Positions 24,601 through 34,030 are shown, numbered from the stretch's first letter. The stretch is DNA of 64,000 nucleotides from Paeniglutamicibacter psychrophenolicus (GCF_030812255.1 NZ_JAUSSH010000002.1:496001-560000), one strand, 5' to 3'. Notes: generated from the sequence alone by a model not told the origin. A program made the numbers and translations.

Positions 24601-24649
24601 GCAATCGTCCCGCGGCTCCCACCGGTGGTGGGGGCACGGGACGATTGGC
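24601..24649 (-). terminator. Terminator of surface nucleotidase gene
   Basis: GCAATCGTCCCG (24601-24612) pairs with CGGGACGATTGGC (24637-24649) and encloses a second GC stem (CCCACCGG/CCGGTGGG-like). It lies 16 bp beyond the stop of the minus-strand gene. Confidence 0.65.
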
Positions 24650-24664
24650 GCTGGTGGAGCGTTC

Positions 24665-27600
24665 CTATTTGGCGCTGTCCACCGTTGCGCGGTGGCGACG
24701 CCAGAGCAGGAACCCGCCGGCCGCAGCCAGCAGTGCGCCGGCACCGGCGATCACGCCGACGGTGGCACCGGTGTTGGCCAGGTCGCCGTTCGGCTGGGGT
24801 GCAGCAGCTTCCGGCTCGTTGTCGCCGTCATTGGCCTGCGGTCCGACAGTTGCCTTGGATGGCTCCTGATCCTCCGGTGCGGGAGTTTCGCTCGGTGCAG
24901 GGGTTTCGCCCGGAGCGGTCGCGGCCGCAACCTCGACCTCGACGGCGATGTCCTCGTGGCCCACGGTCGAGACCAGCAGCGTGTGGGCTCCGGTCTCGAA
25001 GTCGGCCGGAATCGCGATCTCAAAGGCGGTTGCGCCCTCGGCGTTGGCCGCGGGGATCTCGAGTGCTTCGATCGGGTCCGAGTGCAGGACCGCGGAGATC
25101 CGCATGCCCTCCGCAAGCCCGGTGACCTTGGCCTTGAGGGTTTCGCCCTGCGTGACGGTGGCTGCTCCGAGGTCGACCGTGGCCCAGTCGGTGCCCGCCA
25201 CCACGGCGCGGCCCAGCGGGGCGGGGTCGATCAGCGGGTGTGCCTTGAAGTACTCCACGGCGGCGACCAGGTCGATCTGGCCGCTGTCGGCGGCGTTGGT
25301 GCCCTTGCCGAAGGTGGTGAAATTGTCCCCTCCCTCGGCCAGGAAGGAGTTGGCCGCCACGCGGAAGACCTGGTCCGCGGTGACTTCCTCGCTCTTGAAC
25401 GTCATGGACTTGATGTGCTCTCCCCGTGCGGCATCCGGGTCATAGATGTAGGCCAGGTCCGCGGAGATGCCAAGGTGCAGCCTCGGGCGCGAGGAGCCCT
25501 CGGGCTGCCACTGCTCCTCGAGGATGTCCTTGAGCTGGGCACCGGTGAGGTCCTGGGTGATCAGCGTATTGCCGAAGGGCTGGACGCTGGCCGCGTCCTT
25601 GTAGCTGACGGTGCCTTCCTTGCCGAAGAGCAGGTCGGCGCGCAGGCCGCCGGGGTTCATGATGCCGATGTCGGCCTTCTCGCCGCCGAAGGACTCGTTG
25701 GAGGTCGACCACAGGTGCATGTCGGCCACCAGGTTCCCGAGGCTTGATTCGACGCCGCGGTCCGAGCCCTCGGTGCCGCCGCGGGTGATGTCGGCGCTGA
25801 TTTCGCCCACCCGGACGGCTCCGGCAACCTCCGCCTCGGCGGTGGCCTTCTCGACGATCTCGCCCACCGAGGCCAGGGCCGAGTGGTTCGCGGTGGTTTC
25901 CCCAGCCTCGTCGGTCGTGGTCAGCGCAAGCAGCTCGGCGTCAAGGGAAACAACGTCCTTGGTTTCCGGATCGACCTCGAGGGCCAGGGCCCCAAGGGTC
26001 GTGCCGTACTGGTGGGACTGGACGACGGGGCGTTCAAGTCCCGCTGCCCAGCCCTCAACGGGGAACGAGCAGTCGTAGGACTGGTGGGTGTGGCCCGAGA
26101 AAATCGCATCGATCTTCGGTGAGGCCTTGCGCACGAGCTCGCCGTAGGTGGTCTTTTCGGTGGCGATGGCCTCGCAGGTGTCCACCGCCGACCCGTCGTG
26201 GGTCAGCAGCACGATCGCGTCGGCTTCCCCGTTGGCGTCCTGGCCGTCGGACAGCTGGTCTGCCACGCGGTTGGCAGCCTCGAGCTGGTCGCCGAACTCG
26301 ATGTCCTTGATGCCGTTGGGGGAGACCATGGCCGCGGTGGACTCGGTGACCGTGCCGATGAAGCCGACCTTGACGCCGTCGACCTCGCGGATCGCGTATT
26401 CGCCCAGCGCCGGGGTCTTGGTGCCCTTTTGGTACACGTTGGCGCCCAGCGCGAGATCGGCACCGTTTTCGCCGGTGGCGGTTGCATAGCGCGGGATGAC
26501 GCGTTCGGTGAGGTCCTTGAAGCCGGCGTCGAATTCGTGGTTGCCCACGACCGAGACGTCCAGGCCAGCCGCGCCGAGCGCGTCGATGGCCGGGTTGTCC
26601 TGCTGGGAGAAGGAGGTGAAGGTCGAGGCACCGATGTTGTCGCCCGCGGAGACGAAGAGCGTGTTGGGGTTCGCTTCGTTCATTTCCTTGACGGCTCCGC
26701 CCAGGACCGCGGCCCCGGATTCGGAGCCGTTCGCCTCGATGCGGCCGTGGAAGTCGTTGATGCCCAGCACCTGGATGCTGGTTGTCGCCGGCTTCTCGGG
26801 TGCCGGCGCGGGAACCGCGTCGCCGGAAATGGCGAAGAGCGTGGTGGTCCCCGAGACCTCGTTGCCGACGGCGAGCATCGGGGCGCCGGTGGGCGAGCCC
26901 TCGGCGGGGATGAAGGCCAGGCCCTCGGGACCCAGGTCCCCGGCTGCGGCGAGGTTGCCGCCGTCCTCGACGGATTCGGCGAAGTCGCGGTTGTTGACGT
27001 AGGTGACGAACGTGGAATCCTTGGGGTTGGTGATGTCGTAGACCATGACACCGCCGACGCGCTCGAGGCCGATAAAGGCATAGGTGGATTCGCCGATGAT
27101 GCCGATGGCCAGGTTCTCCGGCTCGGGGCCCTTGTCCTCGCTGCGGCCCTCGAGGTTCGACTCGGAGTGGTTGGAGTTGAAGAATGCCGGGTTGGCTTCG
27201 GCGGTGATCTGCTCGAAGTCGTCTCCCGAGTCGAAGACCTGCTTGCCGTCGGTGCTCCAGATGGAGAAAGAACGGGAGCCGAAGGCGACAAGTTCCTCGT
27301 AGCAGCTGCCGTCGGTGTTCAGCCCGGAGGCGGTGGTGACGTTCAGCCGGCCCAGGTCGGTGTCCGCCAGGAGGCCCGCGGCGGGACTGTCCTCGCAGAC
27401 CGGGACGAGTCCGTCCTGGCCCAGGTCCTTGACACGTGTGCCTTCCGCGTAGTCGCCCCATTCGCGGGCATCGCCCTCGTTGGCGGTGACCAGGTAGGTG
27501 GTGGTGCCGGAGGTGTAGGCGTTGATGCCGTCGGGCATGTAGGTGCCCTTGAGACCGTCGAAGGTCCGAATGTCGATCTTGCCGTCCTTGTCGGAGGCAT

Positions 27601-28498
27601 CCAGGCCGTTGCCGGGCAGAGAGTGGTCCTTGAACCCGAGGGCACGGATGGCCGTGACGGTGGCGCTGGGCAGGTCGATCTCCGCGATCGCGTTGGCTTC
27701 CTGCAATGCCGCGTAGGCGGTATTGCCATCGATGGCGATGTACTCGGGTTCCAGGTTTCGCGAGACCGGCTTGTCGTCCCCGTGCGGGGCCGGCCCGAAG
27801 ACGCGCACCTCGGCCGGCAGCTTCTTGGAGCCGCCGGCCTCGAATTCGTGGAAGGTGGCGGTCCTGGCCGCGGACTGTGCCGGGGACGTGAGCTTGGCCG
27901 GCAGGGTGACGACGCTGATCGAACCCTCGGGGTCCGAGGAGAAATCGCCGGCCGGTTCGCCCTCGTTGGCGACCACGGCGTAGCTGCCGTCCGCGGAAAT
28001 CGAGACCATGTCGGGCAGGGCGCCGACCTCGACGCTGCCGAGCACCTTGGCTTGGTCCGCGGTGGCATCGAAGAAGAGCAGCGAGCCCTTGGCGGTCTTG
28101 GTGGAAGACTCCAGGGCGATCGCGCCCAGGCCGTCGGCGCGCACCGCCACGGAGTTGGCGATTCCTGAACCAAAGATCGAGTAGAGCTTGGTGGGCTTGG
28201 CCGGGTTGGCAATATCCAGGACGTCGACGGCGCCGGCCTGCGCGTTGACCACAAAGAGACGCTTGCTGGCGGCGTGGTAGGTGACGATTTCGGCTGCCGA
28301 CTCATCGAAGGTGCCGGTCTCGTAGGAGCCGATGGCGGACAGTTCGAGTCCGGCACCCTTCGCCGAGTGGGTGATTGGATCGGGCACGATTCCCGCGGCT
28401 GCGCTCGAGGCGTAGAACGTGGAACCGGCGAGTGCAAGCGCGGCGATGGCTGCCGACGCTCGGGTCAAGCGACGCAATGGACGCCTTGGTTTAGACAT
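24665..28498 (-). CDS. Giant surface 5'-nucleotidase with choice-of-anchor I propeller
   Basis: 1277 aa. A signal peptide (residues 1-38) is followed by a choice-of-anchor I/phytase-like propeller (about 45-555; e.g. VNAQAGAVDVLDIANP). A calcineurin-type metallophosphatase domain follows (VLGINDFHGRIE about 570, SAGDNIGAS, VVGNHEFDAG, LLTHDGSAVD, FSGHTHQSYD), then the 5'-nucleotidase C-terminal domain (to about 1080), a Pro/Glu spacer and the sorting signal LANTG, hydrophobic stretch and RRHR tail. It should be fixed to the wall by a class-E-type sortase and release phosphate and nucleosides from nucleotides. All metal ligands are present. A longer open frame exists upstream, but the signal peptide fixes the start. 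Confidence 0.9.
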   Translation of the reverse strand: MSKPRRPLRRLTRASAAIAALALAGSTFYASSAAAGIVPDPITHSAKGAGLELSAIGSYETGTFDESAAEIVTYHAASKRLFVVNAQAGAVDVLDIANPAKPTKLYSIFGSGIANSVAVRADGLGAIALESSTKTAKGSLLFFDATADQAKVLGSVEVGALPDMVSISADGSYAVVANEGEPAGDFSSDPEGSISVVTLPAKLTSPAQSAARTATFHEFEAGGSKKLPAEVRVFGPAPHGDDKPVSRNLEPEYIAIDGNTAYAALQEANAIAEIDLPSATVTAIRALGFKDHSLPGNGLDASDKDGKIDIRTFDGLKGTYMPDGINAYTSGTTTYLVTANEGDAREWGDYAEGTRVKDLGQDGLVPVCEDSPAAGLLADTDLGRLNVTTASGLNTDGSCYEELVAFGSRSFSIWSTDGKQVFDSGDDFEQITAEANPAFFNSNHSESNLEGRSEDKGPEPENLAIGIIGESTYAFIGLERVGGVMVYDITNPKDSTFVTYVNNRDFAESVEDGGNLAAAGDLGPEGLAFIPAEGSPTGAPMLAVGNEVSGTTTLFAISGDAVPAPAPEKPATTSIQVLGINDFHGRIEANGSESGAAVLGGAVKEMNEANPNTLFVSAGDNIGASTFTSFSQQDNPAIDALGAAGLDVSVVGNHEFDAGFKDLTERVIPRYATATGENGADLALGANVYQKGTKTPALGEYAIREVDGVKVGFIGTVTESTAAMVSPNGIKDIEFGDQLEAANRVADQLSDGQDANGEADAIVLLTHDGSAVDTCEAIATEKTTYGELVRKASPKIDAIFSGHTHQSYDCSFPVEGWAAGLERPVVQSHQYGTTLGALALEVDPETKDVVSLDAELLALTTTDEAGETTANHSALASVGEIVEKATAEAEVAGAVRVGEISADITRGGTEGSDRGVESSLGNLVADMHLWSTSNESFGGEKADIGIMNPGGLRADLLFGKEGTVSYKDAASVQPFGNTLITQDLTGAQLKDILEEQWQPEGSSRPRLHLGISADLAYIYDPDAARGEHIKSMTFKSEEVTADQVFRVAANSFLAEGGDNFTTFGKGTNAADSGQIDLVAAVEYFKAHPLIDPAPLGRAVVAGTDWATVDLGAATVTQGETLKAKVTGLAEGMRISAVLHSDPIEALEIPAANAEGATAFEIAIPADFETGAHTLLVSTVGHEDIAVEVEVAAATAPGETPAPSETPAPEDQEPSKATVGPQANDGDNEPEAAAPQPNGDLANTGATVGVIAGAGALLAAAGGFLLWRRHRATVDSAK

Positions 28499-28656
28499 GG
28501 TTTTCCCAACAAATAGCGAGTGTGCAGGAGTGAGTACACCAATGTCTATCGATTGAAGGTTTCTGTTTGGTGAACGGAGGCCAACGCGGAGAAGTCGGGG
28601 CCGAATCGTGGTGATTTCGGAAAACGCGGGCCACACCCGGGCGCAGGGGCTTTGGG

Positions 28657-29670
28657 CTACCCGTGCATTGCCCGGTAGGCGTCCGCGGCGGCCGGGTGCA
28701 GCGGGATGTCCGCGGTGTTGATCAGCGAATCGGCGCTGAGGAACTGCACCCCGACGCTGGAGCGCGGGATCAGCTCGTCGGCGTGCCCCACCAGCAGCTT
28801 GACCGTGGCCTTGGCGGTGTCGGCATCGAGGTCCGCGCGGCACAGCAACAGGTTCGCGACCCCGACGGTCCACACCGCCTCCATGCCCGCGTAGCTTCCG
28901 GCCGGGACCAGCACCTTGTCGTAGAAGGCCCCGTACCTCTCGCGCAGCCCCGGCAGCAGCGCCGAGAGATCCAGCAGCGCGAACCCGGTTTCGGCGTGCG
29001 CCTTTGCGATGGCCGCGGTCGGCACCCCGCCGGACCAGAACAAGGCGTCGACCTTTCCCGCGGACAGCGCGGCGATCCCGTCGTTGAGTCCCAGGCTGCG
29101 CACCGTGGTGGCATCGGAGGACCTGGCGCCTGAGGCCGGGGCCGAGACGAGCCCGGCGACCTCGAAGAGCCGCGGGGTGATCAGCGAGGTGCCCGAGCCC
29201 GGCCGGCCCACGGCCACGGTGCGCCCCGCCAGGTCGGTCAGGGAGGAGATGCCGCTGTCCTTGCGCACCACCGCGTGGACGTAGTTCTCATACACCTTGC
29301 CCAACGCCGCGATGCGCCCGGGGTTCTGGCTTTGCGGCCCGCCTTCCAAGGACGCGGCATCGGCAAGGGCCACCGCGAGCGTCGCCTCGCCGCGCAGCAG
29401 CGTGCGCACGTTGTCGAGGCTGCCGCCGGTGGACAGCACCGTGGCGGACTCGGAGACACGGTGCCGTTGCAGGGAGTCGGCCAGCAGCGTGGCGAATTCC
29501 AGGTAGAAGCCGCCGGGTTCCCCGCCGGCCACCACGATGGGGCCAGCATGCGAACCGGTGGTGCAGGAGGCCAGCGCCGGGGCCAGGACGCCTGCGGCAG
29601 CGGTGGCCCACGCGGCGCGCAGCAGCATTCGGCGGGACAGCGTTGCGGGGGAGCCCGGTTCGTTTCTCAT
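28657..29670 (-). CDS. TAXI-family solute-binding protein
   Basis: 337 aa. Twin-arginine-like leader SRRMLLRAAWATAAAGVLAPALASC with a possible lipobox (LASC), then the TAXI domain: VAGGEPGGFYLEFATLLAD, STGGSLDNVRTLLRGEA and DLAGRTVAVGRPGSGTSL. TAXI proteins bind organic acids outside the cell, normally for a TRAP transporter. Here no TRAP membrane gene is nearby; instead the gene overlaps the histidine kinase (ATGA) and ends the operon. It is likely a periplasm-equivalent sensor subunit for that kinase. Confidence 0.88.
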   Translation of the reverse strand: MRNEPGSPATLSRRMLLRAAWATAAAGVLAPALASCTTGSHAGPIVVAGGEPGGFYLEFATLLADSLQRHRVSESATVLSTGGSLDNVRTLLRGEATLAVALADAASLEGGPQSQNPGRIAALGKVYENYVHAVVRKDSGISSLTDLAGRTVAVGRPGSGTSLITPRLFEVAGLVSAPASGARSSDATTVRSLGLNDGIAALSAGKVDALFWSGGVPTAAIAKAHAETGFALLDLSALLPGLRERYGAFYDKVLVPAGSYAGMEAVWTVGVANLLLCRADLDADTAKATVKLLVGHADELIPRSSVGVQFLSADSLINTADIPLHPAAADAYRAMHG

Positions 29671-31100
29671 CGGCCGTCTTCCCGTCCCGGGCCGGGGACC
29701 ACGGCATCGAACACGATCCGGGCGCGCAGCCCGTGCGGCTTGTTGCCACCCAGGACCAGGTGCCCGCCGTTGGCCGTCGCGAGCTTGTCCACGATGGTCA
29801 TGCCCATTCCGGTACCCCGGATCGAGGCGTGCTCCGGGGCGCGCCAGAAGCGGGTGGTGGCCGCGGCCAGCTGCGCCGGTGCCAGGCCCGGCCCGGCGTC
29901 GGCGATCTCGAGAATGATCCGCGAGCCCACCTGGAGGACCTCGGCGGTGATCTCGGTGCCCGGGGCGTACTTGATGGCGTTGTTCAGCAGTTCGCCGAGC
30001 ATCTGGGCCAGCTCGATGCGGTTGCAGTCGATCTCGATGCCCGGATCCTTCCCGGTGGCCAGGGTGATGGTGTTGCCGGCCTTCAAGGCGGCGGGTCGGG
30101 CGCGGTCGACCTCCTCGGCCAGGACCACGAAGGCGTTGACCCCGGAGGGGACCAGTGCCTCCAGCTCGCCGGGGGCCGTGCCGGCCGAATCCTCGATCAC
30201 CCGGTGCTCGGCCACCGCGAGCCGCAGCACCGAGTCCAGGATCTCCTCGACGCGTTCGAGCTCGGCCAGCACCCCGGCCCCGGCTTCCCGTTCGTCCTTG
30301 TTCTTGAGCTTGAGCAGCAGCAAGTCCACGCGCAGGCGCAGCGCCCCGACGGGGTTGCGCAGGTGGTGGGAGGTGTCGGCGATGAGCTGGCGCTGGGACT
30401 CGATGACCTCCCCGAGCGTGGTGGCCATGGCGGTGAAGGAACGGGAAAGCTCGCGCAGCTCTGGGGGACCGGCCTCCGGGAGCCGGGAGGTCTTTCCGGT
30501 GTCCTTGAGCTCGCGAACCGCCGTTCCCAGTCGCTGTACCGGGCGCAGCACCCAGCCGGTGACCCGTCCGGCAAGCAGCAACAGCAGCGTGGCCAGCGCG
30601 ATGGCGGCGACGCCGGTGGCCAGCCAGCGGGCGCGCAGCTTGGCCCGTGCCGCGTCGAGGTTTACCTCCATCACCGCCTCGCCCAGCACCTGGCTCGCGG
30701 ACCCGAAGGACCGGGAGATCACCTCGGTGCCGGAGCCAAAGGGCGTGACGGGGTCCAGCTCGGTGTCGGAAAGGTTCAGCGAGGCCCGGGCAAGTGCGTC
30801 GCGCACATCGGGCCGCTCGGGGTCCAGCCCGCCGGAGACCAGCGTGCCGGATTGCAGGCGCACCACCAGTCCCTCCTCGTAGAGCCCGGAGTAGGTGTCC
30901 ATGTCCCGCTGCAGCACCGTGGTGTCGGAATCGGTCGCCGCATCGAAGGCGACCTGGGCGATCCGGTTCAGCGAGGCGGCCCGGTTGATCTGCAGCGCGG
31001 AGGTCAGTTCGCGCCCCGCCGAGGAGAGGATCACGTTGGAGACGATCAGCACCAGCAGCAGCGCCAGCACGCTGAGCACGCCCAGGACACGAAGCTTCAC
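29667..31100 (-). CDS. Sensor histidine kinase (TctE-like)
   Basis: 477 aa from GTG 31100. Membrane segment LGVLSVLALLLVLIVSNVIL, an outer sensor domain of about 130 residues, a second segment ATGVAAIALATLLLLLAG, a HAMP region, the H-box IADTSHHLRNPVGALRLRVD, N-box ELLNNAIKYAPG, G1 ADAGPGLAP and G2 GTGMGMTIV. A complete enzyme. It overlaps the response regulator gene at the front (GTGA) and the TAXI gene at the back (ATGA), so the three are one unit. Confidence 0.92.
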   Translation of the reverse strand: MKLRVLGVLSVLALLLVLIVSNVILSSAGRELTSALQINRAASLNRIAQVAFDAATDSDTTVLQRDMDTYSGLYEEGLVVRLQSGTLVSGGLDPERPDVRDALARASLNLSDTELDPVTPFGSGTEVISRSFGSASQVLGEAVMEVNLDAARAKLRARWLATGVAAIALATLLLLLAGRVTGWVLRPVQRLGTAVRELKDTGKTSRLPEAGPPELRELSRSFTAMATTLGEVIESQRQLIADTSHHLRNPVGALRLRVDLLLLKLKNKDEREAGAGVLAELERVEEILDSVLRLAVAEHRVIEDSAGTAPGELEALVPSGVNAFVVLAEEVDRARPAALKAGNTITLATGKDPGIEIDCNRIELAQMLGELLNNAIKYAPGTEITAEVLQVGSRIILEIADAGPGLAPAQLAAATTRFWRAPEHASIRGTGMGMTIVDKLATANGGHLVLGGNKPHGLRARIVFDAVVPGPGREDGR

Positions 31101-31765
31101 TGCGGGTCGGCTTCGATCCGGTACCCGACGCCGCGGACGTTGACGATGAATCCGGGCAGCGCCAGCTTGGAGCGCAGGCCGGTCAGGTGGACATCCAGCG
31201 AGCGCGAGGAGGCCAGGAATGCATCTCCCCACAGCGTGTCCAGGATCTGTTCTCGGGTCACCACCGATCCGGCGTTCTTCGCCAGCAGGGCCAGCAGGTC
31301 GAACTCGGTGGGGGTCAGCGCCAGTTCCGTGCCCTTGACCTGGACCACGCGCCGGTCGGTATCCAGTGCCAGTTCCCCGAGGCGGATCAGGGAGTCCTTG
31401 CGTCCGGAAGCGGGCATCGCGCGCCGGGTGACGGCCTCGATGCGGGCGAGCAGTTCCACGAGCTTGACCGGTTTGATCAGGTAGTCGTCGGCGCCCGAGC
31501 GCAGCCCGAGGACCACGGAGCGTTCGTCGTCGCGGGCGGTGAGGATCAGGATGGGGACGTCGGTGACCTGGCGCAGCTTGCGCAGCACCTCGAGCCCGTC
31601 CATGTCGGGCAGCCCCAGATCCAGCAGGATCACGTCGAAGTCCCGGTGGCGCAGCAATGCGTCGGTTCCGCGGGCCACCCGTGCGGCGCCGTGCCCGGTG
31701 GAGGACACCGCCGCGGTGAGTGCCGCGGCCATGGAGTCGTCATCCTCAACGATGAGTACGTCCAT
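31097..31765 (-). CDS. OmpR-family response regulator
   Basis: 222 aa. Receiver with acidic pocket VEDDDS, phospho-acceptor Asp in VILLDLGLPDMDG, Thr in ILTARDDE and Lys in DDYLIKPVKL; the C-terminal winged helix reads ELALTPTEFDLLALLAKN and SSRSLDVHLTGLRSKL. The ATG at 31765 has AAGGAA ahead; an upstream frame extension to 31816 is improbable. First gene of the operon regulator, kinase, TAXI protein; it probably controls the divergent MHS transporter. Confidence 0.92.
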   Translation of the reverse strand: MDVLIVEDDDSMAAALTAAVSSTGHGAARVARGTDALLRHRDFDVILLDLGLPDMDGLEVLRKLRQVTDVPILILTARDDERSVVLGLRSGADDYLIKPVKLVELLARIEAVTRRAMPASGRKDSLIRLGELALDTDRRVVQVKGTELALTPTEFDLLALLAKNAGSVVTREQILDTLWGDAFLASSRSLDVHLTGLRSKLALPGFIVNVRGVGYRIEADPQ

Positions 31766-31929
31766 GGACCGGTTCCTTAGCTTTGTGGATGGTGTCGTAA
31801 AAAAGTTGTTGTTCACGGCCTTCTTGTGCGTGGCGTGTCCGTCTTGGAGATTACCATTTCCTCGGGGTTCCCGCCGTTCCGTCTTCGGTGCCGCGGGAAC
31901 TCCCGGCCGCCCCGGGGTCCGCGGGCGAG

Positions 31930-31948
31930 TCCTAAGGAAGCGTTAGGA
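31930..31948. promoter_or_regulatory. Candidate operator in divergent promoter
   Basis: TCCTAAGGAAGCGTTAGGA is a perfect 6-bp inverted repeat with a 7-bp spacer, about 100 bp before the MHS start. The phrase CTAAGGAA recurs inverted at 31773-31780, just ahead of the response regulator ATG, though there it doubles as the ribosome site. Confidence 0.35.
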
Positions 31949-32044
31949 ATCGGCTCTCGCGTTGGATGCCGCCGGTGGCGCGACTACCTTGGTTGAGGCC
32001 CTCGATGCATTGTGGGGGCCGCCAACGCAAGAGGAGGAACACCC

Positions 32045-33505
32045 ATGGGCCAAGCCGCCCTGGACAACATGAAGAAGGCGCCGCGCCGCGGCGCCCGCGT
32101 CAAGGACCCGGTTGAGGCGGCCGCGACCCGCAAGGCCGTGAGCAACATCCTCAAGGGCTCGGCCGGAAACCTCGTGGAGTGGTTCGACCTCTACGTCTAC
32201 ACGGTGTTCGCCGCGTACTTCCAGTCGCACTTCTTCAACTCGACCAACGAGCTGCAGGCCGGCCTCGAGGCCATGGCCGTGTTCGCCACCTCGTTCCTGA
32301 TGCGCCCGGTGGGTGCCTGGTTCTTCGGCCGCTACGCCGACCGCCACGGCCGCAAGGCTGCGCTGACCCTGTCGGTGACCCTGATGAGCGCCGGCTCGTT
32401 CGCCATCGCGATCCTGCCGACCCAGGAAGCGATCGGCATGTGGGCCATGATCCTGCTGGTCTTCGTGCGCCTGTTGCAGGGCTTCTCGGTGGGCGGGGAG
32501 TACGGCACCAGCGCCACCTACATGTCCGAGGCCGCGACCTCCAGGCGCCGCGGGTTCTTCTCCTCCTTCCAGTACGTGACCCTGATCGGCGGCCAGATGC
32601 TGGCCCTGCTGGTGCTGGTCATCCTGCAAAACACGATGAGCCACGAGACGCTCAGCGCGTGGGGCTGGCGCATCCCGTTCGCCATCGGCGGCGTGGCCGC
32701 CCTGGTGGTGCTGTGGCTGCGGCGCACCATGGAGGAAACGGTGTCCGCGGAGCAGGTCGCCGCCGCCAACAAGCCCCTCGCCGCGGGCGAGGCCCGCCCG
32801 GGCACCATGAAGCTGCTGTTCACCCAGTATTGGAGGCCGCTGCTGGTCTGCATCGGCATCACCCTGGGCGGCACCGTCGCGTTCTACACGTACACCAACT
32901 TCATCCTGAAGTTCATGAACGACACCTCGGGCATCGAAAAGACCCAGACCTCGGTCATCAACTTCTGGGCGCTGTTTATCTTCATGCTGCTGCAGCCGGT
33001 CTACGGCATCATCTCGGACAAGGTCGGACGCAAGCCGCTGCTGCTCTGGTTCGGCATCACAGGTGTCCTGTTCACCTGGCCGCTGCTCTCGATGCTGTCC
33101 AAGACCCAAAACCCGCTCTTCGCCTTCCTGCTGATGATGGGCGGGCTGGTCATTGTCGGTGGCTACACCTCGATCAACGCGCTGGTGAAGGCCGAGCTGT
33201 TCCCGGCCTCCATCCGTGCCCTGGGCGTGGGCCTGGGCTATGCGATCGCGAACTCGCTCTTCGGCGGAACCGTCCCGCTGATCGGCGCCGCGCTGCAGAA
33301 GGCCGACCGCGTTGACCTGTTCTTCACCTACGTCACCGTGGCCATCGGGATCTCGCTGCTGGTCTACATCTTCGCGCTGAAGAACAAGAAGACCACGCAC
33401 CTGGACAACGAACAGGGCCATGCCTGGACCGGGAAGAACCCGGACGCCGGGGCTCCGGGTGCCACGGACGCGGACGACGACAAGAAGGAACTCGTCGACG
33501 CCTAG
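32045..33505 (+). CDS. MHS-family organic acid:proton symporter
   Basis: 486 aa, about 12 membrane segments. GNLVEWFDLYVYTVFAAYF at the start and FGRYADRHGRKAALTLSV between segments 2 and 3 are MHS (metabolite:H+ symporter) marks; RLLQGFSVGGEYGTSATYMSE holds the segment-4/5 motif. It resembles the KgtP-type 2-oxoglutarate/dicarboxylate carriers. GAGGAGGA lies seven bases before ATG 32045; the earlier GTG at 32012 has no such site. It is divergent from a TAXI-linked two-component system, which is likely its regulator. Confidence 0.9.
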   Translation: MGQAALDNMKKAPRRGARVKDPVEAAATRKAVSNILKGSAGNLVEWFDLYVYTVFAAYFQSHFFNSTNELQAGLEAMAVFATSFLMRPVGAWFFGRYADRHGRKAALTLSVTLMSAGSFAIAILPTQEAIGMWAMILLVFVRLLQGFSVGGEYGTSATYMSEAATSRRRGFFSSFQYVTLIGGQMLALLVLVILQNTMSHETLSAWGWRIPFAIGGVAALVVLWLRRTMEETVSAEQVAAANKPLAAGEARPGTMKLLFTQYWRPLLVCIGITLGGTVAFYTYTNFILKFMNDTSGIEKTQTSVINFWALFIFMLLQPVYGIISDKVGRKPLLLWFGITGVLFTWPLLSMLSKTQNPLFAFLLMMGGLVIVGGYTSINALVKAELFPASIRALGVGLGYAIANSLFGGTVPLIGAALQKADRVDLFFTYVTVAIGISLLVYIFALKNKKTTHLDNEQGHAWTGKNPDAGAPGATDADDDKKELVDA

Positions 33506-33528
33506 TCCGGATCTGCGCAATCCGCACC

Positions 33529-33577
33529 AAAAGCCACCCGCCTGCGCGCGTCCCAACGTGCAGGCGGGTGGCTTTTT
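33529..33577 (+). terminator. MHS transporter terminator
   Basis: AAAAGCCACCCGCCTGC and its complement GCAGGCGGGTGGCTTTT form a perfect 17-bp stem followed by T. Very strong. Confidence 0.85.
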
Positions 33578-33615
33578 CGTGCCCGGCGAAGAGGTCTTCA
33601 ACGACCCATATTAAG

Positions 33616-33646
33616 CTCTTGCTTATATAAGGCAGAGTTGTAGTAT
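33616..33646 (+). promoter_or_regulatory. Leaderless promoter and operator of second ArsR gene
   Basis: TTGCTT (33620-33625) and TAGTAT (33641-33646, 15-bp spacer) put transcription start close to the GTG at 33653. An interrupted palindrome with core CTTATATAAG and flanks CTCT/AGAG covers 33616-33637, well placed for repression. Confidence 0.55.
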
Positions 33647-33652
33647 GGGGTT

Positions 33653-34030
33653 GTGCATGCATTTGAAGTCCTGGGCGACCCGACCCGGCGCCGTATCCTC
33701 CAGCTTTTGGCCCACGGAGAGCAAAGCTCCGGGGCCATCGCCGGACGCATCCGGGACGAGTTCGGGATCTCCCAACCCGCCGTCTCGCAGCACCTGAAGG
33801 TGCTTCGGGAAAGCGGATTCGCCTCGGTCAGGGCGGCGGGCACCCGCAGGCTCTACGCCGTTTCCTCCGAACCGCTGCGCGAGATCGACACCTGGCTCGA
33901 GGACTTCAGGCATTTCTGGGACCAGCCGCTGGATGCGCTGGAAACCGAAATTGCCCGCGGAAAACGGGAACGGCGGCTGGCCGCTTCTGCCGCGGACGAC
34001 CCACAGACCACACCCAAGGAGCAACAATGA
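33653..34030 (+). CDS. ArsR-family regulator of second SRPBCC pair
   Basis: 125 aa from GTG 33653, beginning directly with the helix HAFEVLGDPTRRRILQLLAHG. The winged helix reads GISQPAVSQHLKVLRESGFAS and wing VRAAGTRRLYAVSSEPL. The C-terminal WLEDFRHFWDQPLDALE is typical for the SRPBCC-linked ArsR group. No ribosome site is visible, in agreement with a leaderless mRNA. It overlaps the partner by ATGA. It differs in wing and operator from the pair at 14477. Confidence 0.88.
   Translation: MHAFEVLGDPTRRRILQLLAHGEQSSGAIAGRIRDEFGISQPAVSQHLKVLRESGFASVRAAGTRRLYAVSSEPLREIDTWLEDFRHFWDQPLDALETEIARGKRERRLAASAADDPQTTPKEQQ

Noticed and set aside
26198-28168. Plus-strand open frame of 656 codons
   Set aside because: Antisense to the surface nucleotidase; Gly/Val/Asp-rich translation typical of GC-rich shadows.
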